64,000 nt of DNA. Origin: Pseudomonas sp. HR96. Lineage in GTDB: Bacteria > Pseudomonadota > Gammaproteobacteria > Pseudomonadales > Pseudomonadaceae. This document shows positions 27,380 to 38,911 of the stretch, one piece after another. Every line of letters begins with the position of its first letter. Within the stretch, counting starts at the first letter, position 1. Both the position numbers and the translations under genes were made by a program. Under the pieces are notes generated by a model that saw nothing but the letters and a program-made list of their open reading frames with translations, had not been told where the DNA came from and did no database searches. The DNA is taken from assembly GCF_034059295.1 (NCBI RefSeq), contig NZ_CP139141.1, forward strand, positions 4,013,001-4,077,000, given 5' to 3'.

Positions 27380-28405
27380 CTAGCGGCCAGGCAGCGCTGC
27401 GATGGCATCCACCGCCTCGCGGATCAGCGCCGGGCCCTTGTAGATGAAACCGGAATAGATCTGCACCAGGCTGGCGCCGGCGGCGATTTTTTCCGCCGCA
27501 TGCCGCCCTTCGGTAATCCCCCCCGCCGCGATGATCGGCAACCTGCCGCCCAGCTCGCCCGCCAGCACCTTGACGATGTGCGTGCTCTGCGCCAGCACTG
27601 GCGCGCCGGACAGCCCCCCCGCCTCTTCGCCATGGGTCAGCCCTTGCACCCCTTCGCGGCTCAGGGTGGTGTTGGTGGCGATGACCGCATCCATGCCAGC
27701 CTCGAGCAGAGCGGCAGCCACCAACGCGGTTTCCTCATCGGTCATGTCCGGGGCGATCTTGATCGCCAGTGGCACGCGCTTGCCCTCACGCCCAGCCAAT
27801 ACCTCGCGACGCTCGGCCAGGGTGCCCAGCAGCTGCTTGAGCGAGTCGCCGAACTGCAGGCTGCGCAGGCCCGGGGTGTTGGGCGAGCTGACATTGACGG
27901 TGATGTAGCTGGCGTGGGCGTAGACCTTGTCGAGGCAGATCAGGTAATCGTCCACCGCGCGCTCTACCGGCGTATCGACATTCTTGCCGATATTGATGCC
28001 AAGCACGCCCTTGTAGCGCGCGCCCTGCACCCGCGCCACCAGGTGGTCGACGCCGAGGTTGTTGAACCCCATGCGGTTGATGATGGCGGTCGCTTCTGGC
28101 AGACGGAAGATCCGCGGCTTCGGGTTGCCCGGCTGCGGTCGCGGCGTGACCGTGCCGATCTCGACGAAACCGAAACCCAACTGGGCAAAGCCGTCGATGG
28201 CCGCACCGTTCTTGTCCAGACCTGCTGCCAGACCCACCGGGTTGGCGAACTCCAGCCCCAGCACCTGCACCGGCAGGCGCGCCGGCGGCTTGCTCAACAG
28301 GCCATTGAGACCCAGACGACCGCCCGCTCCGATCAGGTCCAGCGACAAGTCGTGGGACGTTTCGGGGGAAAGCTTGAACAGCAGCTGGCGGGCCAGGTTA
28401 TACAT
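27380..28405 (-). CDS. pyrD: Dihydroorotate dehydrogenase (quinone)
   Basis: 341-residue class 2 enzyme oxidising dihydroorotate to orotate in pyrimidine synthesis with FMN and the quinone pool. An N-terminal amphipathic helix ([20 protein letters not shown]) is typical for membrane association. Motifs [28 protein letters not shown] (catalytic Ser) and AAGGITEG are present. Convergent with rmf. Confidence 0.94.
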   Translation of the reverse strand: MYNLARQLLFKLSPETSHDLSLDLIGAGGRLGLNGLLSKPPARLPVQVLGLEFANPVGLAAGLDKNGAAIDGFAQLGFGFVEIGTVTPRPQPGNPKPRIFRLPEATAIINRMGFNNLGVDHLVARVQGARYKGVLGINIGKNVDTPVERAVDDYLICLDKVYAHASYITVNVSSPNTPGLRSLQFGDSLKQLLGTLAERREVLAGREGKRVPLAIKIAPDMTDEETALVAAALLEAGMDAVIATNTTLSREGVQGLTHGEEAGGLSGAPVLAQSTHIVKVLAGELGGRLPIIAAGGITEGRHAAEKIAAGASLVQIYSGFIYKGPALIREAVDAIAALPGR

Positions 28406-28596
28406 GGGGTCGAGGGCTCGTTCGTTGAGGTGAAGAGTGAGCGATTATACGGCCCTGGACAAGGCTGGGCCAGCACGGCGCGCAAAGCGCGCTCGCTCGT
28501 CCGTTCCTCCATCCCCCGCCGCCTCCACCGCAGCACCGAGCTCGCTCGGGAACAGCAGCACCCGGCTCTGCGCCAACCCCCAAAAGCCAGACAAAG

Positions 28597-28622
28597 AAAA
28601 ACCCGGCCGGAGCCGGGTTTCT
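28597..28622 (-). terminator. Rho-independent terminator after oprF
   Basis: Read on the minus strand: AACCCGGCTCCGGCCGGGTT hairpin followed by TTTTC, about 30 bases past the oprF stop. Confidence 0.85.
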
Positions 28623-28650
28623 CATTGAAGCGAAGGTTGCAGCAGGCGAA

Positions 28651-29706
28651 TTACTTCGACTGAGCTTCTACTTCGGCTTCTACGCGACGGTTGATAGCAC
28701 GGCCAGCGTCAGTTTTGTTGTCTGCAACTGGGCGGGTTTCACCGTAGCCAACCGACTTGATGCGGTCGGAACCAACACCGTACTGCTTGACCAGGACGTC
28801 TTTAACGGCGTTAGCGCGTTTTTCCGACAGTTTCTGGTTGTAAGCGTCAGGACCGACGGAGTCAGTGTGACCTTCAACAGTGGTGGTGGTCGATGGGTAC
28901 TGCTTCATGAAGTCAGCCAGGTTCTTGATGTCGCCGTAGCTGTTTGGCTTCACAACCGACTTGTTGAAGTCGAATTTCACGTCCAGCTGAACGCGGACGA
29001 CTTCGGCTACGGCTGGGCAGCCGGTAGCGTCAACGGTCACGTTGGCAGGAGTGTTAGGGCACTTGTCGACGTTGTCGCAAACACCGTCGTTGTCGCTGTC
29101 GGTGCAAGCTTCAGCTACTGGAGCTGGAGCTGGAGCGGCTTCGACTTTCTTCGAACCGCCACCGAAGTTCACACCCAGGCCGATGGTAGGAGCGTAGTCC
29201 CACTTGCCGTTGTCCAGCTTGTAGTCAGCGTCAACGCCGGCACGAGCGTACAGGTTGTCGGTGATGTACCACTTGGCGCCAGCGCCGATGGTAGCGAAAG
29301 TCGAGCTGTCGCGACCGCTGTGGCCGTCAGCTTCGACGTTGCTCAGGCTCTGGTGAGCAAAGCCACCGGAAACGTAAGGACGGATAGCGTCGCCAACGGT
29401 ACCGAAGTGGTACATGCCGGTCAGGGAGCCAGTGTCACCGTGGATCTTCTGGCTGCCGGTACCGTCGTTGGAACGGGTGTAGTTGGTCTTGCCGTAGCCC
29501 AGGATCAGCTCAACGTCGTCAGTCAGGAAGTAGCCGATGGAAGCGCCAGCGGTCCGACCATCTTCAACGTGCTTGACGCTGTCGTTGTAGTTCTTCTGGT
29601 AGAAGGCTTCACCCTCGACCGCGCCTTGGCCTTGCGCCAATACGCCGAACGAAGTCGCGGCAACAAGAGAACCAATGGCAATGCCTAAGGTGTTTTTCAG
29701 TTTCAT
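28651..29706 (-). CDS. oprF: Major outer membrane porin OprF
   Basis: 351-residue OmpA-family protein. Signal peptide about 1-24 (ending LAQG), an eight-stranded beta-barrel to about residue 175, a Pro/Ala linker, a calcium-type loop DSDNDGVCDNVDKCPNTP, and a C-terminal peptidoglycan-binding OmpA domain (VEGHTDSVG, KLSEKRANAVKDVL). It anchors the envelope and forms a porin. Codon choice is unusually biased (gct, ctg, acc), as expected for a very abundant protein. It follows sigX, which in Pseudomonas controls its expression. Confidence 0.96.
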   Translation of the reverse strand: MKLKNTLGIAIGSLVAATSFGVLAQGQGAVEGEAFYQKNYNDSVKHVEDGRTAGASIGYFLTDDVELILGYGKTNYTRSNDGTGSQKIHGDTGSLTGMYHFGTVGDAIRPYVSGGFAHQSLSNVEADGHSGRDSSTFATIGAGAKWYITDNLYARAGVDADYKLDNGKWDYAPTIGLGVNFGGGSKKVEAAPAPAPVAEACTDSDNDGVCDNVDKCPNTPANVTVDATGCPAVAEVVRVQLDVKFDFNKSVVKPNSYGDIKNLADFMKQYPSTTTTVEGHTDSVGPDAYNQKLSEKRANAVKDVLVKQYGVGSDRIKSVGYGETRPVADNKTDAGRAINRRVEAEVEAQSK

Positions 29707-29812
29707 CCGTTAAATCCCCATCTGTGATTGTTAAGCCGTCCCACGTCGAAGGGGGACAACTCGGCTGCAAGTCTAGCAGAACTTGCCCATCGTTAGAGAA
29801 CTTTGCGCCTCA

Positions 29813-30403
29813 CTAAGTTTCGGCCACGCCTGCAAATTTCTCACGAAGTTTGTCCAGAGCACGCTTGTACCGCATTTTGGTTGCGCTCAGACCCATGTGC
29901 ATGATATCGGCGATCTCCTGGAATTCCAGCTCAGCGACGAAGCGCAGCACCAGAATCTCCCGATCGATCGGGTTGACATACACAAGCCAGCGGTCCAGCC
30001 CACCTCGCTCTTCCGGCTTGGGCGCCTTTTCTTCGGAGGCCTCCTCGAGCGGATCGAGACTCAAGGCATCCATCAGGCGGCGCTTGCGCCGTTCCTTGCG
30101 GTACTGCGTGATGCATTCGTTATAGGTGATGCTGTAGAGCCAGGTCTTGAATTTCGATTTACCCTCGAAATTCTTCAGACCATAGAGCACCTTCAACATC
30201 ACTTCCTGACAGACATCGTCAGCGTCCCGATCGTTCCCCAGGTAACGCGCACAAACGTTGAACAGGGTGCGCTGGTAGCGGCGCATGAGCTCCTCGTACG
30301 CCCGCGTCACATGGAACAGCTCCTCGTGCGAACGCGCCACCAGCTCCTCATCGGTCAGCTCGCGGGGGTCGTAACGCACGGGGGGCGAATAAACTTTATT
30401 CAA
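29813..30403 (-). CDS. sigX: ECF sigma factor SigX
   Basis: 196-residue ECF sigma factor. Region 2 includes DADDVCQEVMLKVLYGLKNFEGKSKFKTWLYS, and region 4 ends REILVLRFVAELEFQEIADI... KMRYKRALDKL. It drives oprF and envelope/lipid genes in Pseudomonas. The likely start is TTG at 30403 (TTGAATAAAG), which gives the family length of 196; the ATG at 30451 would add 16 unrelated residues. No anti-sigma gene is adjacent, as is known for this locus. It lies 106 bases before oprF, downstream of cmpX. Confidence 0.92.
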   Translation of the reverse strand: MNKVYSPPVRYDPRELTDEELVARSHEELFHVTRAYEELMRRYQRTLFNVCARYLGNDRDADDVCQEVMLKVLYGLKNFEGKSKFKTWLYSITYNECITQYRKERRKRRLMDALSLDPLEEASEEKAPKPEERGGLDRWLVYVNPIDREILVLRFVAELEFQEIADIMHMGLSATKMRYKRALDKLREKFAGVAET

Positions 30404-30439
30404 AACAGGTCCGGCCGGAGTCGAGTCAGTGTCCGCTGC

Positions 30440-30465
30440 AGCCCGAATCACAACCGGGCTTTTTT
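30440..30465 (+). terminator. Plus-strand terminator-like hairpin in the cmpX-sigX gap
   Basis: AGCCCG / CGGGCT stem with a 9-base loop followed by a run of T on the plus strand. Both flanking genes are on the minus strand, so it would end an antisense transcript. The minus-strand reading has no T run. Confidence 0.6.
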
Positions 30466-30496
30466 GCGGCGGCGTACATTAGCAGAATTTCTCCGC

Positions 30497-31321
30497 TCAG
30501 CGGCTACTGACACGCTGCTCGAGAAGGATCCGATTGGACAGCGACACCAGCTCGCCGTCGTCGGTCAGCAACGTCGTCTTGACCGTGCCGATTTCCTCGA
30601 TCTGCCCTTCGACCTCTCCAATACGCACCTGCTGGCCCACCTGGAACAGCTCTCTGACATAAATGCCGGCGATGATCTGCCCGGCAATTTCGCGACTGCC
30701 CAGCCCCATGGCCAGCGCAATCGCCAGACCGACGGTAATCAAGGCAATCACGATCACGTGGTTCAGCAGGTCGGTCTTGACCTCCAACTGACTGATGGCC
30801 ACGGAAATACTGATGATGATGACCAGCCACTGGGCGACCCGCCCAAGGCCTGCCGAATAATCCAGCCCTACCCCTTCGGCGGCGCCACGCACCAGGCCGT
30901 TGGCCAACTGCGCCAGCAGCACGCCGACCAGCAGCACCAGCGCCGCACCGAACACCTTGGGCAGGTACAGCGCCAACATGTCGAGCGTTGCCGAGACACG
31001 TTGCAGGCCCAGCGATTCAGCCGCCGAAACCAGAAATATCAACAGCACGAACCAGTAGACGATCTTGCCGATCACCGTGGAAATCGGTACCTGGATGCCG
31101 CCACGGCCGAGCAGCTTGGTCAGGCCGGTACCCGCCATCAGGCGATCCAGGCCAACCTTGGCCAACAGCTTGGACAGCAATGTATCGAGCAGCTTGGCCA
31201 CGACGAAGCCCAACAGGACCACCACCAGCGCGCCAAACAGGTTGGGGATGAAATTGGCCACTTTGGTCCAAAGGGCGGTCATTGCCGCGACCAGGCTCTG
31301 GGTCCAGAGGTCAAGTTGCAT
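30497..31321 (-). CDS. cmpX: CmpX, MscS-like small-conductance mechanosensitive channel protein
   Basis: 274 residues, several membrane helices (about 20-50, 70-95, 110-135, 150-175, 185-205) and a C-terminal MscS-like beta domain (QVGQQVRIGEVEGQIEEIGTVKTTLLTDDG). The glycine-rich helix LITVGLAIALAMGLGSREIAGQ resembles the pore helix of MscS. In P. aeruginosa the homologue lies just upstream of sigX and affects its activity. The ATG at 31321 (MQLDLW) is used; it starts one base after the crfX stop. Confidence 0.88.
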   Translation of the reverse strand: MQLDLWTQSLVAAMTALWTKVANFIPNLFGALVVVLLGFVVAKLLDTLLSKLLAKVGLDRLMAGTGLTKLLGRGGIQVPISTVIGKIVYWFVLLIFLVSAAESLGLQRVSATLDMLALYLPKVFGAALVLLVGVLLAQLANGLVRGAAEGVGLDYSAGLGRVAQWLVIIISISVAISQLEVKTDLLNHVIVIALITVGLAIALAMGLGSREIAGQIIAGIYVRELFQVGQQVRIGEVEGQIEEIGTVKTTLLTDDGELVSLSNRILLEQRVSSR

Positions 31322-31322
31322 A

Positions 31323-31571
31323 TCAATCAGCCTTGTCGGTTCGAGTCGATTGCCCGCGCACACGGCGCGACACGGGGGCCAGGTGGGGGCTGCCCTGGTT
31401 GACGGCGATCATCGCCGCCTGGCCCCAGCGACCCAGTAGACCGAACAGCACGCCGGCACCGACCTGGCGATTGGCGGTCTTGAGCACTCGGCCCAGGCAC
31501 GCATCGTCATCGCGGCTCGAGGACGACGCGTTGAGCATGTCTCGCAAGGATTCTTCAAAAGGGTCGTGCAT
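31323..31571 (-). CDS. crfX: CrfX, small protein of the sigX locus
   Basis: 82 residues (MHDPFEESLRDML). Uncharacterised small protein conserved upstream of cmpX in Pseudomonas. A serine/aspartate-rich stretch (SSSSRDDDACL) sits near residues 16-26, with a weak hydrophobic part in the middle (VGAGVLFGLLGRW). Annotation rests mainly on position and family recall. Confidence 0.75.
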   Translation of the reverse strand: MHDPFEESLRDMLNASSSSRDDDACLGRVLKTANRQVGAGVLFGLLGRWGQAAMIAVNQGSPHLAPVSRRVRGQSTRTDKAD

Positions 31572-31654
31572 CTTCACCTCACCTGATTCCACACAAAGAC
31601 GTGGCCCATACCGGGCAGGTCACATGCGCAGTCGACAATGAACAACCTTTCATG

Positions 31655-32650
31655 TCAAACCCAACGCAGGCGGCGGAACATCCACCACTGGGCCAGCGCC
31701 ACTGCCACCATCACCGCGCAGGCGATCCAGAAACCGTGGGGGTTGCTGGCGCCCGGCAGGCCGCCGACGTTGATGCCCAGCAGGCCGGTGAGAAAGCTCA
31801 TCGGCAGGAAGATCCCGGTGATGATGCCGAAGCGGTACATGGTGCGGTTCATGCGTTCGTTCAGGCGCCGGTCTTCAGCCTCCAACACCAGGCCGACGCG
31901 TTCGCGGGTCAGCTCCAGTTCCTCGAGGTAGCGGGTCAGGCTGTTGTTCAGCTCGTTCCAGTAATCGGGGTCGTCGTCGCAGAACCATGGCTGGCGGTTG
32001 CGCGCCAGCTGGGCGTAGATTTCCCGCTGCGGCGCCAGAAAGCGCCGCAGCCCGGCCGCCCGCCGACGAATCTGCAGGATGCTGCCATGCTCGGGGGTGT
32101 AGTGCTCGTCGGCGTCGACCTTTTCTTCTTCGCCGTCGACGATCTCGCCGAGGTCGCTGACCAGAGCCTGGACCTTTTCGGTCAGAGCCTGGGCCAGGTA
32201 GAGGATCAGCTCCGACGCGCTCCTGGGCCCGCGCCCTTCGCGGAACATGCCCAGCAGGTCGTCGGTGGCGCGCAGCGAGCGCAGGCGCAACGAGATGACC
32301 CGTTGCGCCTCGGCGAAGATGCGCACCGAGACCATGTCCTCGGGCTCGGCGCCGGGGTTCAGATTGACCCCGCGCAGGAACAGCAGCAATTGCGCGTCGG
32401 GCAAGGTCACCAAGCGTGGCCTCGTGTTCTCTTCCAACAGCAGGTCGCAGGAGAACTCGTTGAGGCCACTGGCCTGGCGCAGCCAGATTTGGGTCTGCGG
32501 GTGGCTGCGATCCCAATGCAGCCACAGGCTCTCGCCAGGCTGCACCTTGAGGTGGTCGAGCTCGGATCGGGCCAGATTACGCGCACCGCCTTTACCATCC
32601 AGCAACAGGGCAATCACCAGCCCCCACTGCGCGTTTTCTTCCTCGAACAT
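31655..32650 (-). CDS. cmaX: CmaX, CorA/ZntB-family transporter of the sigX locus
   Basis: 331 residues, CorA-like: a long cytoplasmic domain then two C-terminal helices. The selectivity loop reads GINVGGLPG instead of GMN, a ZntB-like or divergent variant. In P. aeruginosa the homologue lies next to crfX and cmpX. The ion is not known. It follows rraA on the minus strand after 26 bases. Confidence 0.85.
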   Translation of the reverse strand: MFEEENAQWGLVIALLLDGKGGARNLARSELDHLKVQPGESLWLHWDRSHPQTQIWLRQASGLNEFSCDLLLEENTRPRLVTLPDAQLLLFLRGVNLNPGAEPEDMVSVRIFAEAQRVISLRLRSLRATDDLLGMFREGRGPRSASELILYLAQALTEKVQALVSDLGEIVDGEEEKVDADEHYTPEHGSILQIRRRAAGLRRFLAPQREIYAQLARNRQPWFCDDDPDYWNELNNSLTRYLEELELTRERVGLVLEAEDRRLNERMNRTMYRFGIITGIFLPMSFLTGLLGINVGGLPGASNPHGFWIACAVMVAVALAQWWMFRRLRWV

Positions 32651-32676
32651 TCAATCCCCGCCAGTCAGTCGAAATA

Positions 32677-33168
32677 TCACTCAGGCATGGTCAGCGCGCT
32701 GGGCGAGACAATGATGCCGTTATTGTCGGCATAGACATACTCCCCAGGATTAAAGGTCACTCCGGCAAAGGTAACTTTTACGTTAAGGTCGCCGATGCCG
32801 CGCTTGTCGGTCTTCAATGGATGGCTGGCCAGCGCCTGCACCCCTACGTCGGTCTGCGCCAGAACATCGACGTCGCGCACGCAGCCGTAGATCACCAGAC
32901 CCTCCCAGTGGTTGCGCGCGGCCTTCTCGGCGAGCATGTCGCCCAGCAGTGCCCGGCGCAGGGAGCCGCCACCGTCCACTACCAGCACCTTGCCGGTGCC
33001 GTCGAGCTCGACCTGCTCTCTTACCAGCGAGTTGTCCTCGTGGCACTTGATGGTGACGATCTGCCCGCCGAAGGAATCGCGGCCGCCGAAATTGCTGAAC
33101 ATCGGCTCGAGCACCTGAAGCTGGTCAGGGTAGGCATCGCACAAATCGGGGGTGCTGTAATGCTGCAT
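32677..33168 (-). CDS. rraA: Ribonuclease E activity regulator RraA
   Basis: 163-residue RraA-like protein; E. coli RraA binds RNase E and slows RNA decay, and related proteins are aldolases. Conserved [33 protein letters not shown] segment around residues 75-107, given here by its ends only as family evidence. The ATG at 33168 (MQHYSTPDL) is chosen. Confidence 0.85.
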   Translation of the reverse strand: MQHYSTPDLCDAYPDQLQVLEPMFSNFGGRDSFGGQIVTIKCHEDNSLVREQVELDGTGKVLVVDGGGSLRRALLGDMLAEKAARNHWEGLVIYGCVRDVDVLAQTDVGVQALASHPLKTDKRGIGDLNVKVTFAGVTFNPGEYVYADNNGIIVSPSALTMPE

Positions 33169-33252
33169 GGGCTGCTCCTGTCGAAGAAAGGCTTGCGGAT
33201 TTGACCAATGGCCTGGCCGTGCCAATTTATATGACCGAAGACAGCAATAAAG

Positions 33253-34239
33253 TCACGCTTCGGCCAGTTCCAGCGGTGTTTCGGCCGCCGATTGCACGTG
33301 CTGGCGATTCAGCCAGCGCCCGACCAAGGGCCACACTTCGGTTTGCGCCGCCTTGCTGACCAGCATCTCGACGTGACCGAAGTCTTCAGTGAAGCCGTGC
33401 TTTCGCCCCAGCACCAGCGATTCGCGGGTTTGTGAGCCAAATTGTTCATACAATTCGTGACAGGCCCACACCGGTGCCTGGCGATCGCCTTCAGCGGCGA
33501 CCACCCACAGGGGTAGATCGACCTGGCCGAGGCCGGCCAGCCAATCGTTGCCCTTCTCGCCAAAGCGACCAAACAGTCCTTGCCAGCGCAACGCTTCCAG
33601 GGCGATGCCCACCGGCTCGTCCTCCGGGCCACGCTTGAGACGGCTGCCGGACAAGTGCTCGAAGCGCTTGAGCAACGTTTGCACACCCCATTGCACGGGC
33701 GGAATGCGCAGCGGCCAGTGGCGACGACTGACATGGCTGCCGAACAAGGCCACCGAGGCGGCCACCTCGGCCTGCAGATAGCCACCGCCCAGTGCGGCGG
33801 CCAGGCTGATGCCGCCCAGGGAATGGCCGATCCAGTGCGCCGGGTGGCCGCTCTGCTCGCGCACGAAGGCACCGATCACCGGCAGGTCGTAGCGCGCATA
33901 GTCGGCGACGCGGTTGCGGCGGTAGTCGATGTTGCGCGGCGACACGCCGTGGCCGCGCATCTCCGGTATCCACACGTCAAAGCCCGCCCGCGCCAGCCAG
34001 GCGCCGAGGCCCGCGCCCTTGGGCGAAAACCAGAAGCGCCGGTTGGCGAAGCTGCCGTGCAGGAGAATCACCGGGATGCCCCGTGCCGAGTGATCGGCCA
34101 GACCCAGGCGGGTCACCGCCAGTTCGACACTGGCATCGGGACTGTTGGCGGCCTTGATGCGATAGACATCTTCGCTGAGGTCGCCGCGCCGCTCGGCACT
34201 GAGCAACGCGACAGGAAACAGGGAGCTACTGCTTTGCAT
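33253..34239 (-). CDS. Alpha/beta-fold hydrolase, unassigned
   Basis: 328 residues with an alpha/beta hydrolase core: VILLHGSFANRRFW (oxyanion region), PEMRGHGVS, WIGHSLGGISLA (nucleophile Ser), AAEGDRQAPV (acid), and a late His in TEDFGHVEMLV. This arrangement resembles lipase/esterase-like proteins found near ppsA and rraA in Pseudomonas. Substrate not deducible. The ATG at 34239 (MQSSSS) is preferred; the frame opens at 34317 across a hairpin. Confidence 0.8.
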   Translation of the reverse strand: MQSSSSLFPVALLSAERRGDLSEDVYRIKAANSPDASVELAVTRLGLADHSARGIPVILLHGSFANRRFWFSPKGAGLGAWLARAGFDVWIPEMRGHGVSPRNIDYRRNRVADYARYDLPVIGAFVREQSGHPAHWIGHSLGGISLAAALGGGYLQAEVAASVALFGSHVSRRHWPLRIPPVQWGVQTLLKRFEHLSGSRLKRGPEDEPVGIALEALRWQGLFGRFGEKGNDWLAGLGQVDLPLWVVAAEGDRQAPVWACHELYEQFGSQTRESLVLGRKHGFTEDFGHVEMLVSKAAQTEVWPLVGRWLNRQHVQSAAETPLELAEA

Positions 34240-34279
34240 AGGTTCCAGGATCAGTTGATGAGATGCGAAACACCACCAC

Positions 34280-34332
34280 AGGCGCACGGAGCCCGCGATG
34301 GGTACCACCCCGATCACGGGCTCCGTGCGCCT
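34280..34332. repeat. Perfect 16-base inverted repeat between hydrolase and ppsA
   Basis: AGGCGCACGGAGCCCG at 34280-34295 and its exact complement at 34317-34332, with an inner GGGT/ACCC stem. It can fold into a long GC-rich hairpin just after the ppsA stop (minus strand), with no clear T run afterwards. It may end or stabilise the ppsA transcript. Confidence 0.85.
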
Positions 34333-34343
34333 ACGCTTTCACA

Positions 34344-36719
<2,376 letters not shown>

Positions 36720-36889
36720 GGTGATCTCTCCACTGACTGTTATTGGAATAGCTCGAGAACATCTGGTGCCGAATCGGCGTTTATGGCCGCAGGTCGCAAA
36801 TTGGGCGAGAATGATCGGGCATCCCGTCCCCGTGTATCGGGGCCATCATAGCCCAACCCTCGCCCCCTCGCTCAAGGCCCGGAAAGCAA

Positions 36890-37708
36890 ATGAAACGATC
36901 CGCGTTCTTCATCTCCGACGGCACCGGCATCACTGCCGAAACCCTGGGCCAAAGCCTGCTAGCGCAGTTCGAAAACATTACCTTCAACAAGTTCACGCGC
37001 CCCTACATCGACAGCATCGACAAGGCGCGCACCATGGTCCAGCAGATCAACCTGGCGGCGGAGCGCGACGGCGTGCGGCCGATCATTTTCGATACCATCG
37101 TCAATCAGGACATCCGCGAGATCCTCGCCACCTCCAACGGCTTCATGATCGACATCTTTTCCACCTTTCTATCGCCGCTGGAGCTGGAGCTCAACGCCCA
37201 CTCGTCCTACTCGGTGGGCAAGTCCCATTCGATCGCGCACAACTCCAACTACATGGAGCGCATCGAAGCGGTCAACTTCGCCCTCGACAACGATGACGGC
37301 GCACGCACCCATTACTACGACAAGGCTGACCTGATCCTGGTCGGCGTGTCACGCTGCGGCAAGACCCCGACCTGCCTGTACATGGCCATGCAATTCGGCA
37401 TCCGCGCCGCCAACTACCCGCTGACCGAAGACGACATGGAACGCCTGCAATTGCCGCCGGCCCTGCGTGCGCACCAGCAGAAGCTGTTCGGCCTGACCAT
37501 CGACCCCGATCGCCTGACTGCCATCCGCCACGAGCGCAAGCCCAACAGCCGCTATTCGAGCTACGCCCAGTGCGAGTTCGAGGTGCGCGAGGTGGAGGGC
37601 CTGTTTCGCCGGGAAAACATCCCGCACATCAACTCCACGCATTTTTCCGTGGAAGAGATCTCGGCGAAAATCCTCGTCGAGAAAGGCGTGGAGCGGCGCT
37701 TCAAGTAG
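36890..37708 (+). CDS. Phosphoenolpyruvate synthase regulatory protein (kinase/pyrophosphorylase)
   Basis: 272 residues of the PSRP/DUF299 family, which phosphorylates PEP synthase with ADP and removes the phosphate with Pi, switching it off and on. The P-loop [10 protein letters not shown] is at about residues 150-159, and the N-terminal [15 protein letters not shown] is typical. Divergent neighbour of its target ppsA, which supports the call. In plant-type naming the homologue is ppsR; I leave the symbol open. Confidence 0.92.
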   Translation: MKRSAFFISDGTGITAETLGQSLLAQFENITFNKFTRPYIDSIDKARTMVQQINLAAERDGVRPIIFDTIVNQDIREILATSNGFMIDIFSTFLSPLELELNAHSSYSVGKSHSIAHNSNYMERIEAVNFALDNDDGARTHYYDKADLILVGVSRCGKTPTCLYMAMQFGIRAANYPLTEDDMERLQLPPALRAHQQKLFGLTIDPDRLTAIRHERKPNSRYSSYAQCEFEVREVEGLFRRENIPHINSTHFSVEEISAKILVEKGVERRFK

Positions 37709-37717
37709 CCGGCCGTC

Positions 37718-38899
37718 TCAGCCCGGCACGCGCACCCAGCCCTCCATCAACACTCGCGCACTGCGGCTCATGATGGCCTTGACCACCTGCCATTCACCCG
37801 CCTGCTTATTCGCCTGGGCGCCCACTCGCAGCGTTCCGGACGGATGCCCGAAGCGCACCGAACCGCGTTCGCCACCGCCGGCGGCGAGGTTGACCAGCGT
37901 GCCGGGGATGGCTGCCGCCGTGCCGATGGCCACGGCGGCGGTGCCCATCATGGCGTGGTGCAGCTTGCCCATGGACATCGCCCGTACCAGCACATCGATG
38001 TCCTCGGCGGCCACCGGCTTGCCGCTGGACGAGCGATAGGCCGCCGGCGGCGCGACAATGGCCACTTTGGGCGTGTGCTGGCGAGTGGCGGCCTGCCCCA
38101 GCTCGGTGATCAGGCCCATGCGCAGGGCGCCGTAGGCGCGGATGCTCTCGAAGCGGCGCAGCGCTTCGGGGTCGCCGTTGATCTCGCCCTGCAGTTCGGT
38201 GCCGCTGTAGCCCAGGTCCCGGGCGTTGATGAAAATGGTCGGGATGCCGGCATTGATCAGCGTCGCGGCGAAGCTGCCGACCCCAGGCACTTCAAGCTCG
38301 TCCACCAGGTTGCCGGTGGGAAACATCGCCCCGCCGCCACCCTCCTCCTCGGCGGCCGGGTCGAGAAACTCCAGCTGCACTTCAGCGGCCGCGAAGGTCA
38401 CGCCGTCGAGCTCGAAGTCGCCGGTCTCCTGCACCACACCGTCGGTGATCGGCACATGGGCGATGATGGTCTTGCCGATATTGGCCTGCCACACCCGCAC
38501 GGTGGCCATGCCGTCCCGGGGAATGCGCTGCGGGTCGATCAGGCCGCTGCTGATGGCGAACGGCCCGACCGCGGCGGAGAGGTTGCCGCAGTTGCCGCTC
38601 CAGTCGACGAAAGGCTTGTCGATCGACACCTGGCCAAACAGGTAGTCGACGTCGTGGTCGGCCCGCGTGCTCTTGCTCAGGATCACCGTCTTGCTGGTGC
38701 TGGAGGTCGCCCCGCCCATGCCGTCGATCTGCTTTTCGTAGGGGTCGGGGCTGCCGATCACCCGCAGCAATAGCGCATCACGAGCGGCGCCGGGCACCTG
38801 GGCCGCCGGCGGCAGGTCCTGCAGTTTGAAGAACACGCCTTTACTGGTGCCGCCGCGCATGTAGGTGGCGGGGATCCTGATTTGTGCTGCTTTGCTCAT
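37718..38899 (-). CDS. prpF: Aconitate isomerase PrpF
   Basis: 393-residue DUF453/PrpF protein (diaminopimelate-epimerase fold). It acts after AcnD in the 2-methylcitrate cycle, isomerising the trans-methylaconitate product. MRGGTSKGVFF at residues 14-24 and GNCGNLSAAVGPFAI are family signatures. Last gene of prpR-prpB-prpC-acnD-prpF; it starts 12 bases after acnD. Confidence 0.93.
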   Translation of the reverse strand: MSKAAQIRIPATYMRGGTSKGVFFKLQDLPPAAQVPGAARDALLLRVIGSPDPYEKQIDGMGGATSSTSKTVILSKSTRADHDVDYLFGQVSIDKPFVDWSGNCGNLSAAVGPFAISSGLIDPQRIPRDGMATVRVWQANIGKTIIAHVPITDGVVQETGDFELDGVTFAAAEVQLEFLDPAAEEEGGGGAMFPTGNLVDELEVPGVGSFAATLINAGIPTIFINARDLGYSGTELQGEINGDPEALRRFESIRAYGALRMGLITELGQAATRQHTPKVAIVAPPAAYRSSSGKPVAAEDIDVLVRAMSMGKLHHAMMGTAAVAIGTAAAIPGTLVNLAAGGGERGSVRFGHPSGTLRVGAQANKQAGEWQVVKAIMSRSARVLMEGWVRVPG

Positions 38900-38911
38900 G
38901 GGGCATGCTCC

